Below are positions 51,757-60,734 of a stretch of DNA of 64,000 nucleotides, piece by piece (position 1 is the stretch's first letter; each line of letters opens with the position of its first letter). The translations under genes were made by a program, and so were the position numbers. Source of the stretch: Paenibacillus lycopersici (lineage in GTDB: Bacteria; Bacillota; Bacilli; Paenibacillales; Paenibacillaceae); the NCBI RefSeq assembly GCF_010119935.1, contig NZ_CP048209.1, positions 1,359,501 to 1,423,500 on the forward strand. Reading direction: 5' to 3'. Under the pieces are notes generated by a model. It ran no database searches and was not told the origin of the DNA. It saw only the letters and a program-made list of their open reading frames with translations.

Positions 51757-53003
51757 GCATCAAGGATTCGCGCAGCCCGAATAACCGGGACAACGAATGG
51801 GAGATTACGGATGATCAGATCGAAGACGCGCTGGAGCGGTTGTTCGCGGCCGTGAAGGACGAGAAGGTGCCGGAAGCTTGGCTGGAGCTGCCGAATCAAG
51901 CGGGTGCGGAGCCGGAAGGGACCAAGAACGCCTCCCGTCTTCAAGTCGTTCCGCCATTGCAGGCGGCTGCATCGCCCAATGCCGGCCGCATTGAAGCGGG
52001 AGCGCCCGCAGGTGCAGGTACCGCGGAGATGGCGGACGCCGCGAACGCGTTGGGCTTGGACGCTTCGCATGCGGAGCCGCTGCAAGCGGCTGCGGCTCGA
52101 ACGGATACGGGGCCCGTCTCGCCGGCCGCCAAGCGGCAGCGCCGTCTGAAGCGCAGATGGCTGAGCGGAGCGGCTGCCGCTGCGATCGCGGGCGTCATGC
52201 TGTTCTCGTCCTGGGGGCAGGACGTCATGGCGAGCATGATCAATACGTTCCGCGTGCAGCATTTCGAATCGGTATCGATCACCGAATCGGATCTGGACGG
52301 CTTCCGGCAAGCGCTGGCGGAAGGCACGGGCGATACGCGCGAGCTTGATTTGCGGCTCTACGGCGAGATCGAGCAGAGCGGCGGCGGCACGCAGCGTACC
52401 GTCGGATCGGCGGAAGCCGAGAAGCTCGCGGGCCGGCCGCTGAAGATGCTGCCGGGTGCCGACGCCGAGTCGATTCGCTACATGCCGCACCAGGAGCTTA
52501 CCTTCAAGCTGCATCCGAAGGAAATCAACAAGCTGATCAAGCTGCTCGGCGGCAAGACGGCGTTCCCGAACGACATCGACAATGCGCCGATTCGGATCAC
52601 GACGCCGGACAGCTTCTCGATGAATGCCCGATCGGCGAAGGGCGCGTCGAGCTCCCGGCAGCTCGTGCAGCTGCAGGCGCCGACGATTAACGTCCCTGAC
52701 GAGGTCGACGTGGAACAAGTACGCCAAGCGGTGCTCGATCTGCCGATGCTGCCGAACGATCTGCGCACGAAGCTGTCCGCGATCGGCGATTGGCGCCATA
52801 CCCTGCCGGTGCCTTCCATGGGCGGGGAGGACGTCAAGACGCTGAACATCGGCGGCAGCGACGCGATCGTCACGAACAGCGGCTACAGCCGGACGGTTCT
52901 ATGGCTGCAGGACGATTGGATGTATATGCTCAGCGGATCGCAGACGGATTATCCGACCGAAGACGCTATTATTAAGGAAGCCGAAGGATTGATGAACGCA
53001 TGA
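51753..53003 (+). CDS. Membrane-anchored anti-sigma-like protein
   Basis: A 416-residue protein. A cytoplasmic N-terminal region (1-130) is low-complexity in the Ala/Pro-rich stretch. One transmembrane helix (about 135-158, WLSGAAAAAIAGVMLFSSW) leads to an extracytoplasmic domain of about 255 residues with DSFSMNARSAKGASSSRQLVQLQAPTINVPDEVDVEQVRQAVLDLPML. Gene order and the 4-bp overlap with the sigma gene suggest that it sequesters the sigma factor and senses an envelope signal. No zinc-binding anti-sigma motif is evident. It overlaps the next ABC ATPase gene by 4 bp. Confidence 0.78.
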   Translation: MSIKDSRSPNNRDNEWEITDDQIEDALERLFAAVKDEKVPEAWLELPNQAGAEPEGTKNASRLQVVPPLQAAASPNAGRIEAGAPAGAGTAEMADAANALGLDASHAEPLQAAAARTDTGPVSPAAKRQRRLKRRWLSGAAAAAIAGVMLFSSWGQDVMASMINTFRVQHFESVSITESDLDGFRQALAEGTGDTRELDLRLYGEIEQSGGGTQRTVGSAEAEKLAGRPLKMLPGADAESIRYMPHQELTFKLHPKEINKLIKLLGGKTAFPNDIDNAPIRITTPDSFSMNARSAKGASSSRQLVQLQAPTINVPDEVDVEQVRQAVLDLPMLPNDLRTKLSAIGDWRHTLPVPSMGGEDVKTLNIGGSDAIVTNSGYSRTVLWLQDDWMYMLSGSQTDYPTEDAIIKEAEGLMNA

Positions 53004-53971
53004 TGCTGCAAACAGCCGGCTTAACGAAGATATACGGCAGCGGTACCGGCTGCAAAAATATTTCCTTGGAAATAAAACAAGGCCAAATATTCGGACTGCT
53101 CGGCCCGAACGGGGCCGGCAAGAGCACCTTTGTCAAAATGGTCATCGGCTTGCTGAATCCCGATTCAGGCAGCGGCACCTTGCTCGGCAAACCGATCGGC
53201 CATCCGGAATCGCGGCGGGAACTCGGGTATTTACCCGAGCTTTTCCGTTTCCAGGATTGGCTGACGGGCGAAGAGGTGCTGCGCTATCACGCAGGATTGA
53301 GCGGCATGCCGTATTCGCAGGCGCGTTCTTCCCGCATGGCGTCCCGGATGCAGGAGGTGCTGCGGATGACGGGACTCGGCAATCGCGGCTCCGACCGCGT
53401 GCGCCATTATTCCAAAGGCATGCAGCAGCGCCTCGGCCTTGCCTGCGCGCTGCTGACGGACCCGTCGTTCATCATCCTGGATGAGCCCTCGTCCGCGCTC
53501 GATCCGATCGGACGCTATGAGGTGAGGCAGCTGCTGGAGCGGCTTCGTTCGGAAGGCAAGACCGTGTTTCTGAACACGCATTTGCTGGAGGATGTCGAGG
53601 CGGTGTGCGACGAGGTCGCGTTCCTTCATTTGGGTCAGCTGCGCGCCGTCGGTACGATGAGCGATCTGCTGCATGCGGGCGCCGGGTGGGAGATCGCCGT
53701 CGGCGGCTGGCAGCCGGAGATGGAGGCGGATTTGACCGCGGAATTGCTGCCCGGCATGTCGATCGCGGTCATCCGGCAAGAGGCGGACGGCAGCGCGCTG
53801 CTTCGCGTCGCGGCACAGAACCGGGAGCAGATCGGCTATTTGAACCGGCTGCTCATGGATGAAGGCGCTACGCTGTACGAGGTGAAGCCCGTGCAGGAAC
53901 GGTTGGAAGAATGGTTCCTGTCCATGTCCGGCCAGCGCGATGCGGCCGGCGAAGGAGGGATGCGCCGATGA
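53000..53971 (+). CDS. ABC transporter ATP-binding protein
   Basis: A 323-residue ATPase with Walker A GPNGAGKST (residues 35-43), signature YSKGMQQRLGLA, and Walker B FIILDEPSSALDP. A C-terminal extension (about 225-323) resembles that of drug- or peptide-exporter ATPases. It is encoded between the anti-sigma gene and its own permease gene with 4-bp overlaps, so it is part of the operon controlled by the sigma factor. Confidence 0.92.
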   Translation: MMLQTAGLTKIYGSGTGCKNISLEIKQGQIFGLLGPNGAGKSTFVKMVIGLLNPDSGSGTLLGKPIGHPESRRELGYLPELFRFQDWLTGEEVLRYHAGLSGMPYSQARSSRMASRMQEVLRMTGLGNRGSDRVRHYSKGMQQRLGLACALLTDPSFIILDEPSSALDPIGRYEVRQLLERLRSEGKTVFLNTHLLEDVEAVCDEVAFLHLGQLRAVGTMSDLLHAGAGWEIAVGGWQPEMEADLTAELLPGMSIAVIRQEADGSALLRVAAQNREQIGYLNRLLMDEGATLYEVKPVQERLEEWFLSMSGQRDAAGEGGMRR

Positions 53972-54816
53972 TGTGGATCGTATTCGCGGGGAAGGAATTG
54001 TTCCGCAAGAAGATCGTGCTCGTCACCTTCGTGCTGACGCTGCTGTACGTCGGGTTGTTCAACTTCGGGCTGTATAAGCTGATGCACCAGTCAAGATTGA
54101 TCGGGCTGCCATTCGAGAACGTCATGGAAGGCGTGACGCTGCTGTCGCTCGGTCTGCTGTTCGGCGGCATGATCGTGGCGTTCTTCGTCTTCTTCGCGAC
54201 GATGGGGACGATCTCGGGCGAGGTGGAGAGCGGGCTGATGCTTGCCGTGCTGGCAAGGCCGATTCCGCGTTGGAAGGTTTACCTCGGCAAATATTTCGGC
54301 ACGGCGTTCTGGATCCTCATCTATTGCACGGTGCTGTTTCTGGCCATGCTGCTGCCCGTCCGCGAAATGGCGGACGTTCCGCTCGGAGCCGGAAGCATGT
54401 TCAAAGCTTGGCTTGGTTTCGCGTGGGGGCCGTTGCTGCTGCTCGCGGTGTCCATGCTCGGCTCGGTCTTCTTCCCGATGCTGGGCAACGGCGTCGCCTG
54501 CGCCATTCTGTACGGCCTCGGCCTGTTCAGCGGATTCGCGGAAACGCTGTTCAGCGCCACGGGAGGAAGCAGCTCGATCGGCGGCTTATTGTTCTCGGTC
54601 TCGCTGCTGATGCCGGCGAACTCGATGTTCTCGCGGGTGACGTACGAGATTATCGGCGGGCTCGATTTGCCGCTGCTGCCGGATATGATGAGCCGGCTGG
54701 GACCGTTCTCGCCGACGAACGTGCCGAGTCCGGCCTTCCTCGGGTACTCGGTCATCTATTGGGCCGCGCTGCTCGCGCTCGGCTGCTGGGCGTTCAAGCG
54801 CAAAGATATCGCGTAA
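53968..54816 (+). CDS. ABC-2 type permease, first exporter of the operon
   Basis: A 282-residue membrane protein with about six hydrophobic segments. It begins MMWIVFAGKELFRKKIVLVTFVLTLLYVGLFNFGL and has GTISGEVESGLMLAVLARPIPRWKVYLGKYFG, the typical pattern of ABC-2 family exporters. ATG 53968 follows GAAGGAGGGA and overlaps the ATPase stop. Its partner ATPase is the preceding gene. Confidence 0.87.
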   Translation: MMWIVFAGKELFRKKIVLVTFVLTLLYVGLFNFGLYKLMHQSRLIGLPFENVMEGVTLLSLGLLFGGMIVAFFVFFATMGTISGEVESGLMLAVLARPIPRWKVYLGKYFGTAFWILIYCTVLFLAMLLPVREMADVPLGAGSMFKAWLGFAWGPLLLLAVSMLGSVFFPMLGNGVACAILYGLGLFSGFAETLFSATGGSSSIGGLLFSVSLLMPANSMFSRVTYEIIGGLDLPLLPDMMSRLGPFSPTNVPSPAFLGYSVIYWAALLALGCWAFKRKDIA

Positions 54817-54906
54817 TCCAGCAAGCAGGATGCTAGCGCCGGCCTGACCGGCGGAAGGGCATCGACAAGAAGACAGACAACATGGGAGAGGGAGAGACGA
54901 ACCATA

Positions 54907-55896
54907 ATGGGACAGGCCATATTGAACGTGACAGGCTTATGCAAACATTATAAAGGCGTGAAAGCGGTGGACGGCGTCGACATGCAGCTGAACCAGGGCG
55001 ATATATACGGCTTCCTGGGACAGAACGGCGCCGGCAAGACGACGACGATCCGGATGATGATGGGGCTGATCCAGCCGACATCGGGCTCCGTGAAGCTGTT
55101 CGGCGAAGAGGTCGGCAAGGGCGGCAGCGCCGTGCTGCGCAAAGTCGGCTCGGTCATCGAATACCCCGGCTTCTACCCGAATTTGACGGCGATCGAGAAT
55201 CTCGATCTGCATCGCCGGCTGATGGGCGTCAAGAACAAACGGTCGATGGAGGAGGCGCTGCATACGACGGGCCTGTGGGAAGCGCGGAACCGCAAGGCGG
55301 CCAACTTCTCGCTCGGCATGAAGCAGCGGCTCGGCATCGCGCGGGCGATTCTGCACGGTCCGGAGCTGCTCATTCTCGATGAGCCGACGAACGGCCTCGA
55401 CCCGATGGGCATCAAGGAAATCCGGCTGCTCATCCAAGAGCTGGCGCAGAAGCGGAACATTACGATTCTCGTCTCCAGCCATATCTTGAGCGAGGTGGAG
55501 CAGCTGGCGACGAAGGTCGGCATCATTCACCGCGGCGTCATGCTGGAGGAGTCGACGATGCAGGCGCTGAAGCATAAGAACCGGCAATACATCGGCTTGC
55601 AGGTCGACGATTTCGACAGATCGCAGCGATTGCTGAAGGGCGAGCTCGGCATCCGGGACTGCCGGATGGAGGACGACGGCTGGCTGCGCGTCTACGACGA
55701 GGGGCAGCAGCCCGGCGAGATGAACCGCCTGCTCGTCCGCGAAGGCATCGAAGTGAACAGCCTCGTGGCGATGAAGGATTCGCTGGAAGATTACTTTGTC
55801 CGTCTTGTTGAGGGCGGGTCGCAGCCGATGCGAGCCGAATCTCACGCGGAAGATATTGCGCGCGCGGGCAAGCTGGGAGGTGTCGCCCGTGGTTGA
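54907..55896 (+). CDS. ABC transporter ATP-binding protein, BcrA/NatA-like
   Basis: A 329-residue ATPase: Walker A GQNGAGKTT (about 38-46), signature FSLGMKQRLGIA, Walker B LLILDEPTNGLDP and a His-switch ILVSSHILSEVEQL. The sequence resembles bacitracin- or lantibiotic-immunity exporters. It overlaps its permease gene by 8 bp and lies 90 bp after the first exporter. GGGAGAGGGAGAG precedes the ATG. Confidence 0.92.
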   Translation: MGQAILNVTGLCKHYKGVKAVDGVDMQLNQGDIYGFLGQNGAGKTTTIRMMMGLIQPTSGSVKLFGEEVGKGGSAVLRKVGSVIEYPGFYPNLTAIENLDLHRRLMGVKNKRSMEEALHTTGLWEARNRKAANFSLGMKQRLGIARAILHGPELLILDEPTNGLDPMGIKEIRLLIQELAQKRNITILVSSHILSEVEQLATKVGIIHRGVMLEESTMQALKHKNRQYIGLQVDDFDRSQRLLKGELGIRDCRMEDDGWLRVYDEGQQPGEMNRLLVREGIEVNSLVAMKDSLEDYFVRLVEGGSQPMRAESHAEDIARAGKLGGVARG

Positions 55897-56629
55897 TTTG
55901 ATCGCATGCGAATGGCTGAAATGGCGGCGGTCGCGGATGCTGTGGCTCGTGCTGCTGGGGGCGCTGCTGCCGGCGCTGCTCGTGTTCTTCATTATGCTGA
56001 ACGGCGCGAGCAACGACGAGCCGTTCAAGTGGAAGGACTATTTCGAACTGGATTTGCAAATCCTGGCGATGCTGATGTGCCCGGCCTTATTCTCCTTGTT
56101 GATCGGCTACATGTTCGCGCGGGAGTTCCAGGAACGCACCGTCAACAACATGCTGTCGGGACCGCACCCGCGGCTGCGCGTGCTGACCGCCAAGTTCATT
56201 ATCGCGCTGCCGGTGCTGCTGGGCGTCATGCTGCTGTCGTTCCTGCTGATGCTCGGAACGGGATTCGTCTTTCACGGGGCCGCCGATTCGTTCGCGATGA
56301 ATATACTCCTGAAGGAAGCGGGCAAGTTCGGCCAGCTGCTCCTGCTGGAGTATGCGCTTGTGCCGATATCGGCCGCCGTGGCGCTGCTCTGGCGCAGCTA
56401 CATTCCGGCCATGGGCCTCGGCATCTTCGCCGTTATTTCGGAGATGACGATCATGCAGTCCAAGTACATCATGTACTACCCGTGGAGCGCGGTTCTCAAT
56501 ATCTCGACGAACCTGTCGCCGGAACGCAATTCCGCCTCGATCGGCTATACGACGCTGGCGATTGCGTGCATCGTGCCTTTGCTGTTCATCGCCGCCTACT
56601 TCCGCAAGGCGGATGTGCATAGCGGGTAA
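55889..56629 (+). CDS. ABC permease, second exporter of the operon
   Basis: A 246-residue membrane protein starting VVDLIACEWLKWRRSRMLWLVLLGALLPALLVFFIMLNG, the pattern of lantibiotic-immunity or BcrB-like permeases (DUF3491/ABC-2_4 type). REFQERTVNNMLSGPHPRLRVLTAKF is the conserved cytoplasmic loop. The GTG at 55889 has GGGAGG upstream and lies within the end of the ATPase gene. With four transporter genes and a sigma/anti-sigma pair, the operon looks like an envelope-stress or antimicrobial-peptide response unit; that is inference. Confidence 0.85.
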   Translation: MVDLIACEWLKWRRSRMLWLVLLGALLPALLVFFIMLNGASNDEPFKWKDYFELDLQILAMLMCPALFSLLIGYMFAREFQERTVNNMLSGPHPRLRVLTAKFIIALPVLLGVMLLSFLLMLGTGFVFHGAADSFAMNILLKEAGKFGQLLLLEYALVPISAAVALLWRSYIPAMGLGIFAVISEMTIMQSKYIMYYPWSAVLNISTNLSPERNSASIGYTTLAIACIVPLLFIAAYFRKADVHSG

Positions 56630-56657
56630 GCGAATCATGCGCCTATAGCGAAACCAT

Positions 56658-56693
56658 AGGAAGAGCGTCCGGGGCGTCCCGGGCGCTCTTCCT
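56658..56693 (+). terminator. Hairpin at the end of the sigma/ABC operon
   Basis: AGGAAGAGCG and CGCTCTTCCT with inner CCGGG/CCCGG pairing; no clear T run. Confidence 0.5.
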
Positions 56694-56830
56694 GGCGTTG
56701 AACCGCCGTATGCTGGACAAAATTGAACGTTGACCTGTCTGGCGGCCGGGGGTTATGCTAACCGATAGAGCCAGCTTCCGGAATTCCGGCGGGCGGCATT
56801 ATTCTGAACGGTTAGAGGTGACTGGACGTT

Positions 56831-58018
56831 TTGAATTCTTCTTGGCGAAAACAATGGACGTCGGATGTCCGTTTGAACGTACTCGCGGGCATTACGGCAA
56901 CGCTTGCGTTAATTCCCGATTCCCTGGCGTTCTCGTTCATGGCGGGCGTGCCGCCGACGGTCGGCATTTACGCTTCGATCTGCATCCTGCTCGTCATTAC
57001 GTTTCTCGGCGGACGGCCGGGGATGATCTCCGCGGCGGCGGGCTCCATGTCCGTGCTGATGCTGACGCTGGTGAAGGAGCACGGCATCGCGTATTTATTC
57101 GCGGCAACGGTACTTACCGGCATCATTCAATACTTCATGGGCGTCTTCAAGCTCGGGAAGCTGATGAACTACGTGCCGCAGCCGGTGCTGACGGGCTTCG
57201 TCAACGCGCTCGCGATTCTGATCTTCCTGTCGCAGCTTCGTTATTTCAACCATGCTTCGTGGACGATGTATGCGTTCGCCGCTGCGGCGCTGCTGATCAT
57301 TTACGTGCTGCCGCGGTATTTCAAAGCCATTCCGTCGCCGCTCGCGGCGGTCATCCTGTTGACGCTCGTCGTATGGGCGTTCGGCATTCATGACGTCAGC
57401 CGGATCGGCGACATCGCCGCCATCGACGTCTCCTTGCCGTCGTTCCTGCTGCCGGACGTGCCGTTCTCGTGGGAGACGCTGCTGATCATTCTGCCGTACT
57501 CGCTGTCGCTTGCGGTGGTCGGGTTCACGGAAACGATGCTGACGCAGAATTTACTCGACGAAACGACGGGCGAGCGAACGGACAAGAACCGCGAGATGCG
57601 CGGGCAAGGCATCGCCAACTTCATCGCCGGCTTCTTCGGCGGCATGGCCGGCTGCGCGCTCGTGGCGGAATCGGTGCTTAACGTCCGCATGGGCGGCCGG
57701 AACCGGCTGTCGACGCTCGTCGCCGCCCTGTTCCTGCTGCTGCTCGTCGTCGTGCTCGGCGACCTGCTGTCGCTGGTGCCGATGGCGGCGCTCGTCGGCA
57801 TTATGCTGATGGTGTGCGCGGCGATCTTCGATTGGAAATCCGTGTTCAAAGTCCGCGAAGTGCCTGTCAGCGAAACGATCGTCATGGTCATAACGGTCGC
57901 GGCGGTCGTCGTCACGCATGACTTGGCCGTCGGGGTCATCGCCGGCGTAATCGTCAGCGGCATGTTCGCGCTGCTGCTGCGCAGGGCAAGGAACCGCGAC
58001 CGCGCGTTGGAAGGGTAA
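56831..58018 (+). CDS. SulP family anion transporter lacking a STAS domain
   Basis: A 395-residue multi-pass membrane protein. It has DVRLNVLAGITATLALIPDSLAFSFMAGVPPTVGIYASI (the SulP signature region), PVLTGFVNALAILIFLSQL and VGFTETMLTQNLLDETTGERTDKNREMRGQGIANFIAGFFGGMAG. The usual C-terminal STAS domain is missing, and the protein ends soon after the last helix. Substrates of SulP proteins include sulfate and bicarbonate; which is used here is unknown. The start is a TTG at 56831, with GAGGTGA 10 bases upstream. Confidence 0.88.
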   Translation: MNSSWRKQWTSDVRLNVLAGITATLALIPDSLAFSFMAGVPPTVGIYASICILLVITFLGGRPGMISAAAGSMSVLMLTLVKEHGIAYLFAATVLTGIIQYFMGVFKLGKLMNYVPQPVLTGFVNALAILIFLSQLRYFNHASWTMYAFAAAALLIIYVLPRYFKAIPSPLAAVILLTLVVWAFGIHDVSRIGDIAAIDVSLPSFLLPDVPFSWETLLIILPYSLSLAVVGFTETMLTQNLLDETTGERTDKNREMRGQGIANFIAGFFGGMAGCALVAESVLNVRMGGRNRLSTLVAALFLLLLVVVLGDLLSLVPMAALVGIMLMVCAAIFDWKSVFKVREVPVSETIVMVITVAAVVVTHDLAVGVIAGVIVSGMFALLLRRARNRDRALEG

Positions 58019-58038
58019 GGAAAGGCAGGGAAGGCGGC

Positions 58039-58965
58039 ATGCACGAGGGCAGCTTCTATGACGCCAAGTGGCGGTCGGCCGGCGATTACCGGCCGAGTAT
58101 CGTCGCTTACTACTATAAGCAGTGGGATGATTTTCATATGGGCTTCCATGCGCATGAAGCGACGGAGTTCATGTATGTGATCTCGGGCGTGTGCTCGGTC
58201 GAGACGAAGCGGGAGACGATCGCGATGCGCAAGGGCGATCTCGTCATGCTGGATGCCGGCGTGCCGCATAAGCTGCGCGTCGAGCGAGGCAGCCCGTGCC
58301 GGATGCTGAACGTGGAATTCACGTTCAAGCCCTGCGGCGCCGTCTTTCCCTCGTTCAAGCAGCTGGCCGACGGCGATCCCGCCCTGGCGAGAATGCTGGA
58401 ACGGCAGCTCGATACGATCGTGCTTCGGGATTCGGCGGATGTGCAGCCCATTCTGAAGAGCCTGGTGCTGGAGCTCGATATGGGCGGCGCAGGAGCGGGG
58501 CGAGAAGCGATGACGAATCTGCTCATCTCCCAGCTGCTCATCCGCGTTGCCCGGCTGACGGGGGAGGACGCGAAGGACGGCGCCGAGCGCCAAATTCATC
58601 GCTACGTGCGCACGGCGGTCGAATATATCCATCAGTACTACGATTGCGATATTCAGGCGAAGGACATCGCGGCGGCCGTTAATCTGCATCCGGTCTATCT
58701 GCAGCGGATCTTCAAGGCGAATATGAGCGTCTCGATCACGGAATATCTGACGGAGCTGCGGATGGAGCGGGCGAAAATGCTGCTGGCCGGCACGGATGTA
58801 CCGATCATCGAAATCGCCGATTATATCGGGCTGAACAGCCGGCAATATTTCAGCATGCTGTTCAAGAAGATTACCGGACTGTCGCCGGCCGCTTACCGCA
58901 AATCGCAAGCGTCCATCCAATACTACTCGGATGAGAATGTTCAAATAGTTGACATACCGCAATGA
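58039..58965 (+). CDS. AraC family transcriptional regulator
   Basis: A 308-residue regulator with a cupin domain (GFHAHEATEFMYVISGVCSVETKRETIAMRKGDLVMLDAGVPHKL, about 35-80) and a C-terminal AraC domain (about 195-290) with DIAAAVNLHPVYLQRIFKANM and IIEIADYIGLNSRQYFSMLFKKITGLSPAAYRKS. It lies 95 bp upstream of the GH4 alpha-galactosidase gene in the same direction, so it probably controls it. GGGAAGG precedes the ATG. Confidence 0.88.
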   Translation: MHEGSFYDAKWRSAGDYRPSIVAYYYKQWDDFHMGFHAHEATEFMYVISGVCSVETKRETIAMRKGDLVMLDAGVPHKLRVERGSPCRMLNVEFTFKPCGAVFPSFKQLADGDPALARMLERQLDTIVLRDSADVQPILKSLVLELDMGGAGAGREAMTNLLISQLLIRVARLTGEDAKDGAERQIHRYVRTAVEYIHQYYDCDIQAKDIAAAVNLHPVYLQRIFKANMSVSITEYLTELRMERAKMLLAGTDVPIIEIADYIGLNSRQYFSMLFKKITGLSPAAYRKSQASIQYYSDENVQIVDIPQ

Positions 58966-59060
58966 ATTCTGTTGCAAATGTGGAAACGCCTTCTTTTACC
59001 GCCTGCTACAATGGGGATAAGGTTATTAACCAATTCCTAAGGCGATAAGGAGGCTTTTTT

Positions 59061-60569
59061 ATGTCATTCAAAGTAGCTTTCGTAGGTGCCGGCAGCATCG
59101 GGTTTACGCGCGGCCTGATGCGCGATTTGCTGTCGGTCCCTGAATTCAAGGATATTCAAGTTGCATTTACGGACATCAATGCCCATAACCTCGACATGGT
59201 GACGCAGCTCGTTCAGCGCGACATTACCGAGAACGGCCTGTCCATCGCGATTCAAGCGACGACGGATCGCCGCGAAGCGCTTAAGGACGCGCGGTATGTT
59301 TTCTGCGTAGTGCGGATCGGCGGGCTGGAAGCGTTCCAGCATGATGTCGACATTCCGCTGAAGTACGGCGTCGACCAATGCGTCGGGGACACGCTGTGCG
59401 CCGGCGGCATCATGTACGGCCAGCGCGGCATTGCGGCGATGCTCGACATCTGCAAGGACATTCGGGAAGTGGCCGAGCCGAATGCGCTGCTGCTCAACTA
59501 CGCGAATCCGATGGCGATGCTGACGTGGGCATGCAACAAATACGGCGGCGTCCGCACGATCGGACTATGCCACGGCGTACAGGGCGGCCATCATCAAATC
59601 GCGTCGGCGCTCGGCTTGCAGAAGAAGGACGTGGACATCATCTGCGCGGGGATCAACCACCAGACGTGGTACATTTCCGTCAAGACGAACGGCGTCGACC
59701 GTACCGGCGAGTTGCTGGAAGCGTTCGAGAGCCATCCGGAATTCAAGCAGACGGAGAAAGTCCGCATCGATATGCTGCGCCGCTTCGGCTACTATTCCAC
59801 GGAATCGAACGGTCATCTGAGCGAATACGTGCCTTGGTACCGCAAACGCGCCGACGAGATCAAGGATTGGATCGATCTCGGCTCGTGGATCAACGGCGAA
59901 ACGGGCGGCTATCTGCGCGTATGCACGGAGGGACGCAACTGGTTCGAGACCGAGTTCCCGAACTGGCTGAAGGGCGAACCGTTCGTCTATGCCGCGGAGA
60001 AGCGCGGCGAGGAGCACGGCTCTTATATTATCGAAGGCTTGGAGACGGGCCGCGTCTACCGCGGACACTTCAACGTCGTCAATAACGGCATCATTACGAA
60101 CCTGCCGGACGACGCGATTATCGAAGCGCCGGGCTATGTCGACCGCAACGGCATCAATATGCCGGTCGTCGGCGATTTGCCGCTGGGCTGCGCGGCGGTA
60201 TGCAATGTCAGCATTTCCGTGCAGCGCCTTGCGGTCGAAGCCGCCGTTCACGGCGACGACAAGCTGCTGCGCCAGGCCATGATGATGGATCCGCTTGTCG
60301 GCGCGGTGTGCAATCCGAAGGAAATTTGGCAGATGGTCGACGAGATGCTCGTCGCGCAAGCCAAATGGCTGCCGCAATACGCCGGCGCGATCGAAGCGGC
60401 GGAACAGCGTCTGGCCTCGGGCGAATTGCTGCCGACGCGGGAGAACTACCGGGGCGCGGCCCGCTTGAAGACGAAGACGATCGAAGAGCAGATGGAGGAC
60501 CGCGAAGCGGCGACCCGCAACGCGATCGAGTCGGACAAAGCGAAGGAGCGCCCGGCAGCGGCGCATTAA
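59061..60569 (+). CDS. melA: Alpha-galactosidase, glycoside hydrolase family 4
   Basis: A 502-residue NAD+- and Mn2+-dependent glycosidase. The Rossmann start is KVAFVGAGSIGFTRGLMRDLL, then VRIGGLEAFQHDVDIPLKYGVDQCVGDTLCAGGI, NYANPMAMLTWA and the family CHGVQ motif (GLCHGVQGG, Cys and His metal ligands), plus AGINHQTWYISVK. It hydrolyses alpha-galactosides by a redox mechanism. The start ATG 59061 follows AAGGAGG. The tail beyond about residue 470 is charged. A strong hairpin terminator follows. Confidence 0.9.
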   Translation: MSFKVAFVGAGSIGFTRGLMRDLLSVPEFKDIQVAFTDINAHNLDMVTQLVQRDITENGLSIAIQATTDRREALKDARYVFCVVRIGGLEAFQHDVDIPLKYGVDQCVGDTLCAGGIMYGQRGIAAMLDICKDIREVAEPNALLLNYANPMAMLTWACNKYGGVRTIGLCHGVQGGHHQIASALGLQKKDVDIICAGINHQTWYISVKTNGVDRTGELLEAFESHPEFKQTEKVRIDMLRRFGYYSTESNGHLSEYVPWYRKRADEIKDWIDLGSWINGETGGYLRVCTEGRNWFETEFPNWLKGEPFVYAAEKRGEEHGSYIIEGLETGRVYRGHFNVVNNGIITNLPDDAIIEAPGYVDRNGINMPVVGDLPLGCAAVCNVSISVQRLAVEAAVHGDDKLLRQAMMMDPLVGAVCNPKEIWQMVDEMLVAQAKWLPQYAGAIEAAEQRLASGELLPTRENYRGAARLKTKTIEEQMEDREAATRNAIESDKAKERPAAAH

Positions 60570-60610
60570 GGGACTTCGAATTTAGGGGCTTTTAATCGAA
60601 ACCATTCAAA

Positions 60611-60660
60611 AAGGCTTCGTACGTTCGGCTGCAGCTTGAGCCGAACGCACGGAGCCTATT
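60611..60660 (+). terminator. Terminator after the GH4 gene
   Basis: AGGCTTCGT-CGTTCGGCT and AGCCGAACG-ACGGAGCCT form a long stem, then ATTAT; it may serve both convergent genes. Confidence 0.8.
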
Positions 60661-60734
60661 ATGCTATAACTCTTTCTATGATGATCGTTATTATTCGCTA
60701 TATTAATGAAGAAATGCGCGGGAAATGGAATCCA

